This document shows, piece after piece, positions 1-11,041 of a stretch of 64,000 nucleotides of DNA. Position 1 is the first letter of the stretch, and each line of letters starts with the position of its first letter. The stretch is from Macrocystis pyrifera. Taxonomy: Eukaryota; Sar; Phaeophyceae; Laminariales; Laminariaceae. A program made the position numbers and the translations under genes. Under the pieces are notes generated by a model. It had not been told where the DNA came from. It was given only the letters and a program-made list of their open reading frames with translations, and searched no databases. The stretch spans positions 9,191,930 through 9,255,929 of the forward strand of contig JASSKH010000007.1 of assembly GCA_031763025.1 (NCBI GenBank), in the 5' to 3' direction.

Positions 1-304
1 AAATCTCGAGATAAATCCAAGCTGCTGTGATGCACCTCTAACAAGTCACCGTCGCTCTCCGGTGGGCACAAACCAGCCGAAGTTCTAAACTCAGCGTGTT
101 AAGATGGCAATGTTTTTTTTCTGTTCCGATAAAACATCTAGAGAAGAGAGTCACCGGAAACCCGGGAACCAGTGGACGCTTGGGGGTGCCAGCGTTTTGA
201 ACTGATGCACGCGCTGCTTTCGGGCAAGAGTGTGTGTTGTACTGCTGTTTTCATAGCTGGTTTATATTCCATGGATTCCATGCGAGTAGTATGATGATAG
301 TATT
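1..304. other. Left edge, no gene seen
   Basis: The open frames here are short and lack splice context or any recognisable motif. I see no RNA gene and no repeat shared with the rest of the window. Confidence 0.5.
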
Positions 305-588
305 TGAAAGATGTACTCATGACATCACTCTCTTTGTGACAGCAATAATAATTATCCGGAGATTTGGTACGGAGATCTGGGTTTGGTACGGAGATATGGC
401 GGGACATTGCATTGCAGGATACGTGTGGGAATTGGGTTTGAGTTCTGTACACAGCCTGCTGACCGAAGTGGGCCCCTTTTCCGTGTTGGGGTGGGCACGC
501 GCCGTGCCCACTCCACCTTGCCCTTGATCTTCCCTTCAAGGTGCACTATAATATACATGAACGAACGGGTCAGTCTTGGCCGACTGCC
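305..588 (+). repeat. Dispersed repeat R1, copy A
   Basis: This ~284-bp block recurs in the same orientation at 12520-12817 and is nearly identical apart from a 15-bp duplication in the second copy. It begins GAAAGATGTACTCATGAC and ends near CTTGGCCGACTGCC. Within it, 491-511 is a perfect inverted repeat with 9-base arms, GTGGGCACG and CGTGCCCAC. I do not recognise the family. It has no tRNA-like boxes and no obvious terminal inverted repeats. The open frames over it are shared by both copies but encode nothing I recognise. Confidence 0.8.
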
Positions 589-761
589 CTCCCCGGCTGG
601 ATGGCGTTACTGCAGACCAACCATCGTACCGAAACCTGAACTGACAATCCTGGGATACGAATGACTGACTGTTTGAGTGGAAGGAAGAAAAAAAAAATGA
701 TGCCCATCAGGCCATGGGCACGAAGGGTTTGCAATGAACGAAGCCGAAGTCGAAAGGGGTC

Positions 762-3700
762 ATGCAGTGCGGGGTGATCGATGGTGGCCCGATGACAATA
801 CGCGAGCACAGCACTGCCGGCTTGAGGCTTGATGGAGTCATGTCGGGCAGACTGCCTGATAGATCTGTGCCGGGTGCATCCATGGCACCCGCCAATCGGA
901 TGCTCAATTGCCATGGGTGCAAGCGGTGGATTAACCAGGGCAGGCACCGTACAGGCATTCCCAACGACGCAAATCCATCTGGATGGGACCATTTCTGTTA
1001 CCAGTGCACAGCAACAATGGCAATGCAGCTTCCGGCTGGAGGCTTTGGGGGTGCCGCCTCGTCCAGGCGTCTTCCCCGGCCGGTGGGGGGCGGTGCAAGT
1101 GCAGAGGGTGAAGTGGCAACGCGGAGTGGTGGTACTTCATCGTCGAGCCACCCTCCAAGGTCACAATCGTCCCCTCCCGAGGGTGGAGGTGGTACATTGC
1201 CGAGTGATTGCTGTGCGGGCGCGGATGAGGACATAGACGTAGGGGAAGAGGGCAAAGAGGAAGCGCCTGCGGAGGAAGAGCCTGTGGAGGTAGAGGTTGG
1301 CGGGGGGGGACCTGAGGAGGAAGAACCTTGGGAGGAAGAACCTGGGGAGGAAGAGCCTGAGGAGGGAGAGGCCAAGGAAGACGACCCACGTCGTTGGAGC
1401 AGCAGAGCGCTACAAGTGGCGATGTCGCGCTTAGGCCGGGCGGTAGTGGATTTTCTTCCAACTATAGCAGCAAACGGCAGCTTATTGCCGCCGAAGAAGA
1501 AGGCAGCGGGGGGCAAGGGCAAGAGGAAGGATATCGCTGAGTCGTCGCCCCGTGATGTAGCTGCAGCATTTCGGAAGCGATTTCCTCAAGCACCCATATG
1601 CCATCCCGTGGAAAGCGTCGAGACTCGGGCGATTGAAGCGATGCAACCCGACGCAGCTACTCTCGACATGAAGAAGCGGGAGGGGCAAGGAGCCGATATG
1701 GGACGCCTGTTAAGATTGTCGGCGATGTCCGTGTTCGCCACAATTCACGTGGTGGTTGCTCTTTACGTGCATGAGGTGGTGTTCTTCGAGGAGCTGGTCG
1801 GCCTGAAGCCCTTCCAGGCAAGTAAATCAAGCCCACCTGGCCGGTGTTGCACTACAAGTTGTTCGTGAGCTTGACACATGGAGTCGCGGACTTCAACTTG
1901 TGGTGAGCTGTATTGCTCTTGTGTTGTTTGAGGTATACAGCAGTAGACAAGACTTTCAATGATTTGGCTACGCTCGATACGGCATGAAATGGCTTAATAA
2001 TATACCCTGGTCTGTGTCATACCTCAGGTGCAGACCAGCAACGGCATGGGAGTAAGGATGATATGTCCGGGTTGCCGATCGAACAAGTTTGTGAAAACTC
2101 CAGGGACATCGAGGCACGGCTTCCCTCCCCTGTCCTGGCAAAGAGTGAGTGCGCAATTTAAGGCGTCCCCTGGTGATTTCAGCCTGTTTGCCACAGATCT
2201 GTGTCTTGATACCGATGTCATGATGGCGTTCTTGCAAGTATTTTGGAAAAGAACTAAGTTGTGTATCTCCCGGTGTGCTCATGTGGTGTCCTATGGCAGG
2301 TGCGAGTGGCGCACGACGTAGACAGGGTGGTGATGCCAGTTTCGGGCAAGTATTCCTGCAAGAATCCTAAATGCCCGATGGTAATCGCGAGTGCTCAGAA
2401 GGCAGCGGAGGCGGATCTGAAGGCACCGATTGGTATCGACTGGGAGAACGAAGATACTGTCAAACACTACTGCAAAGACGGGGTATCCTTCAACACAATG
2501 GATGAAAGGTATTGGTATGTCGGGCGGCGTTGCATAGTCTAGGGGTACAACACTAACAATAGACTCGCGGCGAGACGTTGATTATGAAGGATATGCGACA
2601 TACGCGGCGGTAATGTCGTGTATCGGGGAGTACAATAGTGAAGCTTCACCACACCCTGTTTGTAGGGATGGAGGTGACCAGATCAAGTGCAACGACCGTG
2701 GTAACCATGCCTTGTTCACAGTTTGTGGGAGCCACTATGAACAACACGTTGCACAATATTTCCATGCAATTACCCAGGTACATGAAGTTGCTTCCTGAGG
2801 CGATTGTTGCCAAACTCCCCTTCCGCTTCTTCAAGCAAAATGGCGCATCGGAGGGGCTCATTGACAGAGTTAGGGCTACGGAGGGTAACACGCAGGTGCT
2901 ACTGTAAGGCGACGTAGTTCGCTCCTTTTTATTTTTTCAGTGCTTTCAAGCTTTCCTTGTGTCGTATTTGCTTCAGGCTGACAGTGGGTTGGGAGCTGTT
3001 TTGAAGCTACGACGAACTAAGGAGTTTCTCTCGTTTTTCTTCCCCCCTCGGCCCCCCTGTACTTTCGCCTTCTCAGAACTGTTTTTTTCTACAATACGCT
3101 ATGTTGTTGCGACGGCCGTCAGAATTTCCACAGGGTTATGTCTGCGGGAAAGCAGGGTCAAGAGGTCAGGGACATGAGAAGGTATATTCGGTTTGTGGAC
3201 GGCCAGCAGACTGCCGAGCGCAAGAGGCGATTCGACGGCAAGTGTACTCTTTGGCCAGGGTGGAAGTTCAACCGTGGGACCCTGATATCTACACCTTCTG
3301 TCCCCGTGTTAAATACCATCTTCAAGGCAGGGCACGAAGAGGTGACAGCTACTGTACTGTTTTAGGGTGTCCGTCGACCAACAGCGCAGATAAAAGCCGG
3401 CTTCCATTGTACATGGCCAACTGTTGGCCGTTTTTCTCGCCGCTATTCGATTCTGGGTTGACCTTTCTGTTAATCTCCGCAGTAGCTCGTTTTCGTCTAT
3501 CTCATCGGTTGGTCTTTGACGACGGAAACATTAACAACCGCGTCATGCGCACTTAATTTGGTTTTTCGTCATCGCTACACAGGACAAGGACCATATGCGG
3601 GCGGAGTTGGAGTCGGAGTCTTCTGGAAGTTTTCTCAACTGGGACGGTACGTTCCGTATTGCTGGAAGGACTGCGGATGAGGCCAGGTGTCTGTTCTTCG

Positions 3701-6700
3701 CAATGGGAGAGGACGCCAAGGTTCACACGTTTGGAGCTTTGCGGTCAGAGAGCCAGGCTGAGATCGTTCCCCTCTTGACGAGGTGTGTTTCGTCCCGCCA
3801 TGTAATGGACGCTAGCTGGTAATTACTTCATCGAGCCTTGCTGCCTTCTGGCTTGGAGTACATCTTCCTTTCTGCTTGTTGAGTTTGTACGAAGTTGCAG
3901 ATAAGTGTGTATTTCTTCTAGCATTATCTATGGCAAGTATGGCCTGACGTTGCCTTGTGTCCGCTGTCCATAACGTTGAAATTCGAAATACCGCCCGCAG
4001 ATACAGGGATAGACGGGAGAGGAGCGGTACACTGTACGATCTGAAGTACGTGTACGACGACCGCTGTTGCCAACAGCTTCGCAATACTGCACGGCACTTC
4101 GTGACCGGAGTGTTCCCAAGTGTGATGCGTGCGCCCTTCGGGGATGCGTTCCACATGATACAGGTGTAGTGGGTATGTCCGCGTTGGCTCGGCTTGCTGG
4201 TGAGACTAAGCATTAAAGGCATGCAGAATGTATTCTCCAGTTATTAGTACATGCAAACGCAGTTTGATATTGTGTGCACGTTGGAGTACCCATTGCCCAA
4301 AGCGTGTTTGGGCAGCACACCTATTTTCGTTGTAATCGCTCGCTCTTCGCACACCCTTTGCACGCCAACATTTTCCTCGCGACGGACTTGCTTGAAGAAC
4401 GTTTCGGGTTCGACCACTTCAAAGGACCACTCACGACGAGTTCAATTTGCGAAGGAGATCGGGCAGGCTGTCCGCTCCAAGCACGAGCCTGATGTGGAGG
4501 CCGTGACGCAGTATCTTCAAGGTCGTGGACTGGACAAGACAACGGCGGAGGCAAAGGCTAAATCCAAGAGTATGGCGATGTACGTACGGACGAAGTCTCG
4601 CCCGGTGCCCGATATGGTAGGTGAAGTGAGGAGGGTGGTGAATTTTCACCAGGAGCTGGACGCGAAATGTCTGGAGCAGGGTGAGCTCCCGCTGCTGAGC
4701 CCACCGAAACGAAAGGGTAAGTCAGGGCCCGCGGGCACTGCTGCAGTGGCGAACAATCCCATCAAGTGCCTCGAGAATGGATGTGGGTCTGACCCACTGC
4801 CGGTGGAGGAAATGTAAGTGTGCCGTGGGCTGGGTACATATCCCAGCCAATGTTGTATGGTTAAGGACTTCTCGCACATGTCCGACGTTCTCTCTTGCCA
4901 TATATTAATCCCACTTACTCGTACATTGTACGCCCTTGTCGCTTGTCACTTATTTATAATTTCCGCCACGTGCTTCTGCCTAGGTACATGGAGGTTGGTC
5001 GGGGGCCGAAGACGAACCTTATGTCATACTCGAAGAAAGGAGGCACGGGCAAGAACGAAGCGTTCCACAGCAGCATTAACCGTTCGGTTGATGGCACGTC
5101 TCACATCAGCGCTGAGTCAATTGACATGAAGCTGCTAGCTCGGGTTCACCGTCACAACTACGAGATGGACCGCAAACATGGCCGCACGAGCAAGGAATCG
5201 ACTGGGCGCGTTTGGATTGAGCGGGACGCCAACGACGCAGCGAAGCTCTGCCTTACTACGGAACCTTTCCCCAAAGCGGGTCCCCGCCCTCAGGTGAGAC
5301 CCGAGAGTTGGCCATTTTCGTACAGATGTGCAGAATTACTATTTACGGTAAACACAGCTGATATGGCGGCAAGGGGGCACCAGTAAGTGTTTATGTTCTT
5401 TTTTATGTTGTTTGTTTGTGTCTACTGTTTATATCAGTTTGTTATGAGGTGCGAGCTACGTCTATCGACGACGCACAGCTTTTGGTGTTCCTGTACGATG
5501 TAACGTTTTTCTTGTTCGGTGTGTCTTACTTCGGATCATCCTTGTCGTCGTTTTCCTCACAAAAAAAATTCAAATCACTGTCCATCTTCCATATTGCTGT
5601 AGTTTCTTCTGTTCGCTTGATCATCCGCAGCTTTCGCGCACGCTTAGCTTCGATAAGTGAGCGCACGCTATTAACAGCATCGTCATCCATTCAGAACCAC
5701 TCACCTCCACTGTTACACCCACCACTGTCACACCCACCTCCCGTTTGTTTTGTAACAACTTCCTACCAGTATGTGCCATTCGTCTCTTTTTATTCTGCGT
5801 TTGCGATTGTGCTCTTATGTGTATTCTGCTCCGCTGTTCCCGGCAATTCAACAAATTCGTATAGGTGTCCAAGGATGGCTTCGAGCCGATGGGGTTCGAG
5901 TATGCCCAACGCATGAGGCGGGACGAGCTGGCAAAATGTCGGAACGAAGGACTAAGGAGTGCCCGTGCAAGTAGGGTGGCGCAACGGAGTACGGTCGAGA
6001 GTTCACGGGGCGACTCTGGAATCGACCGTCATCCTCCTCAACCCTTGGCGAGGGTCAGAGGCGCAGCTGGGGCTGCGGGGGTGAAAGAAAAAGCAGGTGG
6101 TCTCCCACAACCCCTTCAGCAAGACCGCCTAACGGTTGCCGAGACGAGCAGGACAAGCGACAGTGCGGTTCGAGGGGCCGACAGAGCAGTTGGGGGGGGC
6201 GACTGTGCGGTTGGAGGGGCCGACAGTGCGGTTGGGGGGGGCGACTGTGCGGTTGGAGGGGCCGACAGTGCGGTTGGGGGGGGCGACTGTGCTGTTGGAG
6301 GGGCCGACGTCGGAGAAGCCCCTCGTACGGTCAACTTGGGTGGGTCACGGGTTAAGCATGTGAGACGGCCCACCGTCGAATCCCAGCGCCCCCTCACCCC
6401 ACGAAGCCCGGAAGAGGTCGTCTTGCTGAGCCAATCGTTAGCGAAAGCGCAGAGGCAGAACGAAAAGGACGTGCCCGCAGCGGCGGTAGAGCTGTACAAC
6501 ACGGAGTTCTTTAAGGAGCAGTTCTCGGAGGTGTCCACGCCGACGATCCGTGCGCCCACTTCAACGGGAAAGGTGAAAAAGAGATCGATCGAAGTGGCCG
6601 CGCAGAAAGCCTCCAAGAATGTCGAAAAGCTCGCCACAGCCTTGAGCAAGGGTCACTCCACTGCGAGGGAGCCCACTGCGAGTGAGCCCACCGCGAGTGA

Positions 6701-7133
6701 GCCGCCCGTTGAGCCCAAGAGAAAGCGCAAACGCTGGGATGTACATGCTGCAAGACTCACTGTTGCGAACGGCACTCCTCTGGGGATTGGACAGATCAAC
6801 ACGCTCTCAGACACGTTGGCCAACATGTACTTGCGATCTCTGCACCTGTCAGCCAGTGGCAACAGGGACGCCAAGCGCCAGCGCCTGCAGGACTACTTTA
6901 GAGCTAAAAACCTGACGTCATACTCCCCTCCGGTCGATCCGGGTAGGGGCAAAGCGGCATCGGGGGCGGAAGCGGAAGCTGAGACTATGACGGGGGTGGA
7001 CGCGGGGGCAGGAGCAGGGACTGGGACGGGGCCGGGAGCGGGGTTTGGGACGGGAGCGGGAGGGGGGGGGGGCGGGGGCGGGGGCGGTGGCGGAAGTATC
7101 TGTTTTCCAGCCGATCCAAACCGCGGCATATGA
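762..7133 (+). CDS. DDE (RNase H-fold) transposase, 10 exons, apparently intact
   Basis: Exons that join in phase: 762-1817, 2028-2144, 2300-2508, 2682-2903, 3134-3341, 3583-3782, 4001-4163, 4398-4813, 4984-5293 and 5865-7133. They sum to 4,170 bases, about 1,389 residues. The first intron starts CAG|GCAAGT (GC-AG); the others are GT-AG. The N-terminus has a C-x2-C pair (CHGCKRW) and FCYQC, then an acidic Glu-rich stretch. Further cysteine pairs follow (ICPGC; CKNPKC). The catalytic core shows three acidic sites: NWDGTFRIAGRT (exon 6), VYDDRCC followed by FGDAFHMIQ (exon 7), and GTGKNEAFHSSINR (exon 9). This arrangement, with a Cys-rich front and D/D/E sites of the types WDGTF, DDxCC and ExFH, is that of KDZ- or DUF6729-like eukaryotic transposases; the family name is my inference. 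The C-terminal exon is low-complexity and basic. The start at 762 is the first Met of the open frame; Met at 840 is an alternative. No inactivating change was found. Confidence 0.72.
1818..2027 (+). other. Candidate GC-AG intron in the transposase gene
   Basis: Donor CAG|GCAAGT fits the known GC-AG consensus, and the acceptor is CCTCAG. Removing 1818-2027 joins the first two exons in phase 0. A GTGAGC donor at 1903 is an alternative, but using it requires a frame change because 1819-1902 is open only in other frames. Confidence 0.5.
6163..6312 (+). repeat. 42-bp tandem repeat inside the last transposase exon
   Basis: About three in-frame copies of a 14-residue unit (GADSAVGGGDCAVG). The unit is a multiple of three, so the reading frame is kept. 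It lies between the catalytic core and the basic C-terminus, in a region likely to be disordered. Confidence 0.8.
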
Positions 7134-7275
7134 TATCGGGGGAAGCGCGGCGGGGGCGGGGGCGAGAGCGGGGGCGGCTGTTTTCCTGCCGATCCAAACC
7201 GCTGCACATGATATGGAGGGAAGCGCGGCGGGGGCGGGGGTAGGAGCGGTGGCGGTAGCGGGGGTGGCTGGTGTT
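7060..7275 (+). repeat. G-rich ~78-bp tandem repeat at the gene's 3' end
   Basis: Units share GCCGATCCAAACCGC, then a TGATAT element and a run of GGCGGGGGCGGGGGC. The first unit overlaps the last codons of the transposase and the rest lie downstream. The G-tracts could form quadruplexes on the + strand. Confidence 0.7.
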
Positions 7276-8717
7276 GCAGCTATGGATAGTAAAGGAGAAC
7301 TTAATTTAGAGGGTTTGAGGCCCATGTGAACCGTGCAGGCGATGTCGGTTTGTTGTTGATCGTCTGTATGCCGTGCAGATAGATGTACATACTGTAGGTA
7401 TATACCGGTCATACATACTATAGATACATACCGGCACCATTTGTCCAATGAGCTTGCTGGATGATCCTTTTCTGAAGTGTTTTGATTGGTTTGTGACGTA
7501 TCGGAAGGGACACGGCATGTTTCCACTGAACTCGTGCTGGCGTTTATTTTTAGGACGTTAATTTGCATCGTTTCGTCTGTGCGTCGTCGTTACGTTTTTT
7601 TGTTGTTTTAGAGTGTTGAGTTCTATTCGTTGTACTGGATGTTTGGCGTATTGCGACGCTTTTATTTTTTCGTCTATTATACCGTGCTGCTTCGGGCTTC
7701 GTTGTGGGGGGGCATTCTTTGCAGCATTTCTCCTGTAACGTTACGATACATTCTCGTACGGCTAAATCAACATTATCGATGCTATTGTGCTAGAATTTTG
7801 CTTGTTTTATGGCTGAAGCATGATCTGCATGTGCTCGGACGGCAATACATAAAAAAAAACTACTCATATACTGTTATTGCGATGTATGACGAAGCAAGAG
7901 AGCGCATTGACAGGGGCTGTTTTCAACCCTGAGTGTCTTTTATATTTTAGAATGGGTATGCTCATCTTGAAGAGCGTCATATTATACTACTTCTGCTGTT
8001 GACGTACTCCCACTCTGTACCCAAATGTAACGGCCAATACCGAAATATAGTGGGTACTTGGATTAACTATTTATACATACATGTTACTTATATTTAGGGA
8101 CAGTGTGGAACTTCTCCTTCTCTGTACGAGTACTTATGATGCCGCCTTACATACCAGGTCTAATCATATCCAATACTGGTATCAGTCCATCCAGCCGGTA
8201 GCCGGTATACAGCAGCACAGGACACAGGTATATGGCTATATATATATTACCTCGTGCCTTGTGCCAGGTAATTGGTATATGTACACCGTATATATTAAGA
8301 AAACGAGCCCAGATTCACACGGAAATAAGAAGTTCGGGAGTCGTTTGCCACTATAGCCAGTATACTCGTACACGACGTACTGAATTTAGGGTAGGAATCC
8401 TGTTTCTGGTATATACTACTTCCAGCGGGCGCTGCTACAAAGCCAGAGGCAGCCGGCCTGACTCCGTGTCAGTCGCAGGCCTGCCTGCCTAGGGGCTGGA
8501 TGTTAGGACACCCAGGTTTGAATACGGCAACTACTGGGCACACGGGACACGACCAAAGGGCCGTATCCAGCCCACGAAGTTTGGCAGTTAAGTTATTTCT
8601 TGGGCCCTGTATCGTATGACGATATCCCTGCTGTGATAGGTATTTAGTAATTTTCATAACGTTCAGCGATTATAAAAAACAATCGCTGGAGAAAATTGCA
8701 AGTATCATATTAAACGG
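7276..8717. other. AT-rich stretch without a supported gene
   Basis: It contains short TA-rich motifs such as CCGGTATATA in both orientations. The open frames are under 105 codons and have no recognisable domain. It may hold the 3' end of the upstream transposon, but I could not place a terminal inverted repeat. Confidence 0.45.
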
Positions 8718-8787
8718 AATGGGCAAAATGGGCAACATGCCCATCGGTGCCCATCGGTGCCCATCGAGTGCCCATTGCCCATTTTTT
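8718..8787. repeat. Inverted repeat with GCCCATCGG direct repeats
   Basis: The left arm AATGGGCAAAATGGGCA and right arm TGCCCATTGCCCATT are near-complementary. The loop holds three GCCCATCG units. It could fold into a hairpin. It lies about 45 bases upstream of repeat R1b. Confidence 0.6.
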
Positions 8788-8831
8788 ACTTGAAAACTCG
8801 AATTTTTTATTTTTTCAGTAACCCAAATAGC

Positions 8832-8876
8832 GCCCCGTCATCTGGGTTGACAGCACCATTCATGATTTACCTATTA
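8832..8876 (+). repeat. Short repeat R1b, copy 1
   Basis: This 45-bp block, from GCCCCGTCATCTGGGTTG to TTTACCTATTA, recurs almost exactly at 12830-12874. There it sits 12 bases beyond repeat R1 copy B. The two blocks may be parts of one larger interspersed family. Confidence 0.75.
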
Positions 8877-8944
8877 CACTAGTGGCTCGTGATCGTGGAT
8901 GAGTGCTGTGAGAAACCACAGCCTGTGGTTGGCAGGATACATAC

Positions 8945-9577
8945 ATGTCTTCGACATTCGACTTCTCCGCGGAATATGAGGGATGGGACGCCATTTCCTC
9001 CTCGGCCCAGCAGATCAGGGAGGCGCACCACGCCAGAGAAGCATCGGAGGCGGAGCTTCCCCATGTACAGCAACGAAAAGAACAAGAACAACAGGAGGCA
9101 GCCGCGTCAGCGCGGTCCGACATTCTTGCACCAGGCTTACCACAAGCAAAACAAGAACAAGAGCAACAGGAGGCAGCCGCGTCAGCGCGGTCCGACATTC
9201 CTGCAACAGGCTTACCACAAGCAAAACAAGAACAAGAGCAGCAGGAGGCAGCCGCGTCAGCGCGGTCCGACATTCCTGCGCCAGGCTTACCACACGGGGC
9301 GGACACGCGAGCAGAGTCATCGGCATCACCTGCACGAGACGAGTCGCGGCTGACATCCGGTGGACAAGATCTGGCACACCAGCTGGCCCGAGCAATGACG
9401 CTCGGGGCTATCGCAGGCACGTTAACATTATATTCCATGAAGCCATGGGACGGTAAAATAGGGGCAGGGGATGACGAACAGACTAGGTTACAGGGGTTTT
9501 CTAGCATGATGATTGCTGTGTGTGGCCAAAACGGGACCTTGTCTGTGTTGTTTTGTAATTGTATAAACATGAAATGA
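8945..9577 (+). CDS. Hypothetical protein with three 25-residue Glu/Gln/Ala-rich repeats
   Basis: The 210-residue open frame starts with ATG at 8945. Residues ~43-118 are three tandem copies of a 25-residue unit containing EQEQQEAAASARSDI; the underlying 75-bp DNA repeats are almost identical. The tail after the repeats includes a moderately hydrophobic segment (AMTLGAIAGTLTLYSM). I recognise no family. All three frames are open across the repeat because the unit length is a multiple of three and lacks stops, so length alone is weak evidence of coding. The frame was chosen for its ATG and acidic, protein-like composition. It may be a passenger ORF of the neighbouring transposon. Confidence 0.35.
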   Translation: MSSTFDFSAEYEGWDAISSSAQQIREAHHAREASEAELPHVQQRKEQEQQEAAASARSDILAPGLPQAKQEQEQQEAAASARSDIPATGLPQAKQEQEQQEAAASARSDIPAPGLPHGADTRAESSASPARDESRLTSGGQDLAHQLARAMTLGAIAGTLTLYSMKPWDGKIGAGDDEQTRLQGFSSMMIAVCGQNGTLSVLFCNCINMK

Positions 9578-10488
9578 GATGCACATCAGACGTGTACGTA
9601 AATTATTTCCCTCACTGAAGTCATCCTCTAGACGCACTGCAGGACTTTGACGTCTGTTTGTTTTATGATTGGCTGGTCGAGGGCTCTGGTTGGGCATCGA
9701 TACGAGTACGAGTATGAAATAAAAAGGGTGAAGGTACTCTAGAATTAGGTTGGGATACGTGCGAATGATGTGAGCTCAATGACTGCACGAAGATCCTTCG
9801 CCCATGTGCACCGTTTGGACGTCATTTCGTATTATATACAGGAAGAGGATTGATATTCCCACTCTATTGCTGAGTTTGGCATTGCGTCGGTCTGAAGTTG
9901 GCAGAACCGAGCAAGTACAAGTACAGCAGAAAGATGTGTATGTGTTGAACCCTTGTGCCCGACTACAGCAACACGTCTGTTTGCGGTGTTTCACATATTT
10001 ACATCTTTGCATGCGGGTAACTCGTGTTTGAGTTGTTGGGTTGATGAATACCAGCTGCTGTGTAGCACGACTCGCGCCACTTGTTACGTCCTAAAAGGCA
10101 AGATATTTGCGGACGGAGTAATATAAATTATACGAGCACAGCAGCAGAAGTAGTATGGTACTGAGAGCGAAACATCAGAGTATACATGACACAGACTTGA
10201 GTAAAATACTGACTGGAATGCAGAGAGCAACACCCCCTCGTCCAGCGTCTGTTGCCCCGGTACTACTGCTGATGACGGTAGAGTTATGGGTATGAGCTGA
10301 GACGAAAACAGTTTGCTTGGCACTGCTGTATATGTTCATGAAGTACGTACTGCAGTATGCAGTGATCGTGGAATACATGGGTTTGATGTGGGACCAGGTA
10401 TTCTCGTCGACAGGTAACTGTTATTTGCCGTAGCATTTGAGAAGTTCAACTATACTCATAGTGGTAAAGAGTATTTTGCAAGCTGTGG
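9578..10488. other. No gene seen
   Basis: There are only short, unrelated open frames on both strands. CAGCAG-like intronic sequence is present. I saw no shared repeat or RNA gene. Confidence 0.5.
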
Positions 10489-10490
10489 AT

Positions 10491-10703
10491 GCGTAAAAAG
10501 ATAAAAACACCCAATGCAGACCTAATCGCTCGAATGCACTTGTCATCCCTTGTGTGTACCGGGTCAATGCTGCCGAGGAGACGTTTGATTTCACCCAGGA
10601 GGATAAGCTGGATGACCCGAGCTGCGGTGACGCCGTGAGACCGGACGGAGAGGCAGCCGCGGCGGAGGTAACAGCAGTAGTGTTCGGGGCATTGGGGTGA
10701 TTC
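10491..10703 (+). other. Open, acidic exon-like segment of unknown nature
   Basis: The frame is open from just after a TAA at 10488 to a TGA near 10700 and encodes an acidic stretch including NAAEETFDFTQEDKLDD. A possible acceptor (CCAATGCAG) and a GTAACA donor lie within it. It lies ~350 bases upstream of the Copia fragment and could be a displaced piece of that element or chance. Confidence 0.2.
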
Positions 10704-11041
10704 TTATTGAAATGTGGTTGACTGTGAATCTGGATGAATATTTTCATTGTTTGTGTGTTTGAAATGTTTTCTTGGTCAATTTGGATTCCGCGAGAGTTGT
10801 TGTTTTCGAGTAGTTTCAACGTCAATAAAATTTCAGTGAAAAAGAATGTATGTTATCTCGCATTACCGTCGCGATCTGTGTATCTATGGCGGGAGTAGGG
10901 GACAAGGGGAGACTCTTGTCCGGAGGAACGGGGTTCCTTGCGATCTCTGGCATTTAATTTCTTGGCTTAATTTTTATTTTCGATGAGTATGACTACTGCT
11001 GTGATATTTTCTATGATTGCGTTGATTTCTCATGAAATAGA

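Noticed and set aside
138..664. Overlapping ORFs of 60-130 codons on both strands across the left R1 copy
   Set aside because: They reappear over the second R1 copy because the DNA is repeated, no frame shows a domain, and opposite frames are equally open.
931..1522. Long minus-strand Pro/Leu- and Ser-rich ORFs
   Set aside because: Shadows of the Glu/Gly-rich first exon of the transposase.
3922..3936. Small extra exon between the first and second catalytic segments
   Set aside because: Exons 3583-3782 and 4001-4163 already join in phase (AG plus A), so no extra exon is needed.
6116..7568. Minus-strand ORFs of 177 and 216 codons
   Set aside because: They arise from the GC-rich in-frame repeats of the last transposase exon and have no independent motif.
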